Part shown: in pieces, positions 63,906 through 64,000 of the stretch
Layout: each line of letters opens with the position of its first letter
Numbering within the stretch: position 1 is the stretch's first letter
Source of the DNA: Alphaproteobacteria bacterium
GTDB lineage: Bacteria; Pseudomonadota; Alphaproteobacteria; TMED109
Assembly (NCBI GenBank): GCA_022825235.1
Contig: JAJDYI010000007.1
Location: 62,001-126,000, forward strand
Reading direction: 5' to 3'
Length of the DNA stretch: 64,000 nucleotides
Notes under the pieces: model-generated
Databases searched by the model: none
Seen by the model: the letters and a program-made list of their open reading frames with translations, nothing else
What the model was told of the DNA's origin: nothing
Program-made: the position numbers and the translations under genes

Positions 63906-64000
63906 TTAGGCCGCCTTGCTGCCGGACGCCCTGGTCAAGGGCATCACGCGACGGCCCAAGCCCGTTTCGCTGCCGGGCAACGTGTCCTTCGCGTGCGGGC
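63906..64000 (-). CDS. possible C-terminal end of an unidentified gene (partial)
   Basis: A minus-strand frame is open from the right edge to a TAA at 63906-63908. It encodes about 31 residues ending GRRVMPLTRASGSKAA with coding-like third positions. Too little is present to identify it. It could also be chance. Confidence 0.3.
   Translation of the reverse strand, partial: PHAKDTLPGSETGLGRRVMPLTRASGSKAA

Overview
The window looks like chromosomal DNA of a GC-rich alphaproteobacterium, most likely Rhodospirillales-like. The evidence is gene order and family membership seen in the sequence: uvrC-pgsA followed by moaD-moaE; the run ftsB-pdhA-pdhB-pdhC-lpdA-lipA-ratA; a COQ9-like TetR protein; a 17 kDa-type glycine-zipper lipoprotein; and a DUF6494 protein beside fdhD. 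I recognised no rRNA, tRNA, CRISPR array, transposase or phage gene. It reads as ordinary chromosome with several catabolic and transport islands.

Layout. 0-3.2 kb: a bacterial voltage-gated cation channel, a tiny membrane protein, DUF6494, fdhD and mobA. 3.5-12.6 kb: a plus-strand run with a class I aminotransferase, uvrB, an SDR, folB, uvrC, pgsA, pirin, moaD and moaE, with three DnaA-box-like sites in the folB-uvrC gap. 12.7-16.7 kb: ilvE divergent from a coupled marR / response regulator / histidine kinase operon, then a membrane protein. 17-24 kb: a porin, rlpA-mltB with an alkylglycerone-phosphate-synthase-like flavoprotein, an esterase and a glycine-zipper lipoprotein. 24-34.5 kb: an aerobic benzoyl-CoA (box) island with boxC, boxB, an aryl-CoA ligase, an alpha/beta hydrolase and a complete Liv-type ABC importer, but no boxA. 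34.6-42.6 kb: a nitronate-monooxygenase-like enzyme divergent from a single-chain acyl-CoA carboxylase with a perfect 22-bp palindrome between them, then a TRAP binding protein with glutamate dehydrogenase and a TetR-like regulator. 42.7-51.3 kb: a minus-strand pyruvate dehydrogenase and lipoate block, ftsB and a D-aminoacylase-like amidohydrolase. 51.5-54.7 kb: a CMD protein with TusA, then a four-gene, translationally coupled DUF1538-DUF1538-PII-like-CBS operon. 55-64 kb: fhs, an unknown exported protein, a helix-turn-helix/periplasmic-binding-like regulator, a GST, a tungstate-type ABC transporter (tupBCA order) and an epoxide hydrolase.

Themes. Molybdenum/tungsten and formate recur: fdhD, mobA, moaD, moaE, tupABC, a probable oxyanion-sensing regulator, and fhs, which consumes formate. 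A second theme is aromatic and acyl-CoA catabolism feeding pyruvate dehydrogenase and central carbon. The most promising little-described unit is the DUF1538 pair with its own PII-like and CBS proteins. It looks like a two-subunit membrane transporter with two built-in nucleotide- or energy-sensing partners.
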